From contig USIY01000118.1 of NCBI GenBank assembly GCA_900554845.1, forward strand, positions 1-6,911: a stretch of DNA of 6,911 bases. The letters run 5' to 3'. Position 1 is the first letter of the stretch. Each line of letters starts with the position of its first letter. Below the pieces are notes generated by a model that searched no databases, was not told where the DNA came from, and saw only the letters and a list, made by a program, of their open reading frames with translations. The translations under genes and the position numbers were made by a program. Source of the DNA: an uncultured Bacteroidales bacterium. Lineage in GTDB: Bacteria; Bacteroidota; Bacteroidia; Bacteroidales; Muribaculaceae. This document shows, one piece after another, positions 6,007 through 6,911 of this stretch.

Positions 6007-6768
6007 ATGTTTTCAAAAAATTTATCCTGTAATTCAAAATTTAGCTTCACAAAAATCCAATCGTTCGTATGGCAGCATGTGCTGCTGCTCTGTTCCCTCT
6101 ATCTGATGACGCTCGGTGTGGTGCTGTGCATCAAGTCCTCTTTAGGAAGCAGCGTCATTTCCTCACCACCTTTCGTCTTCTCGCTCGCCGGCGACATCGG
6201 CAAAGCCCCCGCATTGACCGTCGGTTCTTACACCATAATCATGAACTTCGTGCTTGTGGCGTGCCAGATATTGGTGCTCCGCAAGCGGTTCGAGCTTGTG
6301 CAGCTGTTCCAGCTCGTGGTGGGTTTCGTGTTCGGATGGCTGATCGACCTGAACATGAACCTCCTGCAACCGTTTGTATGCGATTCGCTGTTGTCGAAGA
6401 GCATGACGCAATTATTAGGATGCACGGTGATGGGAATCGGCATCTCTTTCGAGGTGAAATGCGGATCCGTCACGATGCCGGGCGAAGGAATTTCCATAGC
6501 CGTAAGCCGTGTGACCGGCAAACCCTTCCCTGCCGTTAAAATCGTGATCGACACCCTGCTCGTGGTGTTTGCCATAGCGGCAAGCTATGCCTTCTTCTGT
6601 CAATGGAAATGGAATGTGATCGGCCCCGGCACACTCTTCTCGATGATATATGTGGGCTATGTCGTAAAACTCATCACGCCCCGAGTCGGCTGGTTCGACC
6701 GCCTCATGGCCGCAAAAATCAGCTGGAAATACGTCGTCGGCCTTGCCCGCTTCATCAAGCGCGACTAA
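6007..6768 (+). CDS. DUF6198 / YczE-YyaS-YitT-like integral membrane protein
   Basis: This 253-residue inner-membrane protein has about six hydrophobic helices (roughly 23-43, 75-92, 99-120, 135-152, 177-197 and 207-224). It resembles the YczE/DUF6198 group. Supporting stretches are GVVLCIKSSLGSSVISSPP (37-55), the loop before TIIMN (76-80), the GFVFGWLIDL helix (106-115), GIGISFEVKCG (143-153), the conserved MPGEG turn (157-161) and FPAVKIVIDTLLVV (174-187). The family is often described as transporter-like, but substrate and direction are not known. M1 is chosen because the next Met (34) lies inside the first helix, and because a consensus promoter ends 4 nt before this ATG. The gene ends in tandem TAA codons (6766-6771), 43 bp before a large inverted-repeat element that probably includes its terminator. 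It is transcribed divergently from the recombinase. It appears to be a single-gene unit within the window. Confidence 0.85.
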   Translation: MFSKNLSCNSKFSFTKIQSFVWQHVLLLCSLYLMTLGVVLCIKSSLGSSVISSPPFVFSLAGDIGKAPALTVGSYTIIMNFVLVACQILVLRKRFELVQLFQLVVGFVFGWLIDLNMNLLQPFVCDSLLSKSMTQLLGCTVMGIGISFEVKCGSVTMPGEGISIAVSRVTGKPFPAVKIVIDTLLVVFAIAASYAFFCQWKWNVIGPGTLFSMIYVGYVVKLITPRVGWFDRLMAAKISWKYVVGLARFIKRD

Positions 6769-6811
6769 TAAATAGTACCCTACCACCGAACCGACCTATG
6801 GAAAGGAGGTT

Positions 6812-6911
6812 CTCCAAACCTCTGGCCTTATGTCAGGCCGCAAGGCCCCGGCACCTGATTTAAGTATTGTTTTTTGGCCTTACGGCCAATTATTTAGCCG
6901 GAGGTTTGGAG
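6812..6911. repeat. 100-nt inverted-repeat element with nested hairpins (possibly cut by the window end)
   Basis: The arms 6812-6826 (CTCCAAACCTCTGGC) and 6897-6911 (GCCGGAGGTTTGGAG) are reverse complements apart from one position (6823/6900) that forms a G-U pair in RNA, giving a continuous 15-bp helix. Enclosed are a GC-rich hairpin at 6833-6858 (TCAGGCCG with CGG-CA-CCTGA, two bases bulged) and a perfect hairpin at 6874-6889 (TTGGCC-TTAC-GGCCAA). Together they form a possible three-way junction. The left arm can instead pair with GAGGTT just upstream (6806-6811 with 6817-6822). The right arm ends exactly at the window edge, so it may be longer. Confidence 0.65.
6874..6889 (+). terminator. 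Possible terminator hairpin after the DUF6198-like gene
   Basis: A perfect 6-bp stem with a TTAC loop lies inside the inverted-repeat element, about 105 bp past the stop. It is preceded by six Ts and followed by AATTATTTA, so the T tract is weak. The upstream GC-rich hairpin (6833-6858), with the T run at 6870-6875 behind it, could act together with it. Assignment rests on position and GC-rich stems only. Confidence 0.4.

Noticed and set aside
6801..6811. AAAGGAGGTT resembling a strong Shine-Dalgarno sequence
   Set aside because: No start codon at a suitable distance opens a credible frame, Bacteroidetes rarely rely on such sites, and the bases are explained by the inverted-repeat element.
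1..6911. tRNA or rRNA genes, CRISPR arrays, IS elements with transposases
   Set aside because: No cloverleaf with a tRNA consensus, no regularly spaced long repeats and no transposase motifs were seen on either strand.

Overview
The window looks like a chromosomal segment of a gut-type Bacteroidales bacterium (Bacteroides/Muribaculaceae-like; the exact family is inferred). Three things point there. The promoters match the Bacteroidetes primary-sigma consensus (TTTG, about 20 bp, TAnnTTTG). The tyrosine recombinase has the Bacteroidetes N-terminal arm domain and a Tyr-x-x-Arg-His box. The gene set is typical of this group: a GH89 glycosidase, a WecA-type transferase and a DUF6198/YczE-type membrane protein.

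Layout. The plus strand opens inside a GH89 alpha-N-acetylglucosaminidase (1-1569, 5' end missing). It converges on a minus-strand block across a strong hairpin at 1587-1622 and a 9-bp minisatellite at 1642-1682. The minus-strand block, in its own reading order, is a tyrosine recombinase (5890-4685), a small DUF1232 membrane protein (4512-4144), a radical SAM enzyme (4056-3022) and a WecA/MraY-family polyprenyl-phosphate sugar-1-phosphate transferase (2802-1681). Divergent from the recombinase is a six-helix DUF6198/YczE-like membrane protein (6007-6768). The window ends in a 100-nt inverted-repeat element (6812-6911) that can fold as a three-way junction.

How the genes relate. GH89 removes terminal alpha-GlcNAc from host glycans such as mucin or heparan sulfate. 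WecA-type enzymes load an amino sugar phosphate onto undecaprenyl phosphate to start a surface glycan. No other glycan-assembly gene is visible, so the two are neighbours rather than a demonstrated pathway. The DUF1232 and radical SAM genes lie 87 bp apart with no terminator between them and may be partly co-transcribed, but the radical SAM gene has its own consensus promoter.

Most notable. The radical SAM and DUF6198 genes have exact TTTG-N20-TAnnTTTG promoters that end only 4 nt before the only plausible ATG, which predicts leaderless mRNAs in both cases. The end element, close to a stand-alone recombinase, could be a structured RNA or terminator, a MITE-like repeat, or a recombination target. 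No complete, clearly novel multi-gene system is evident.
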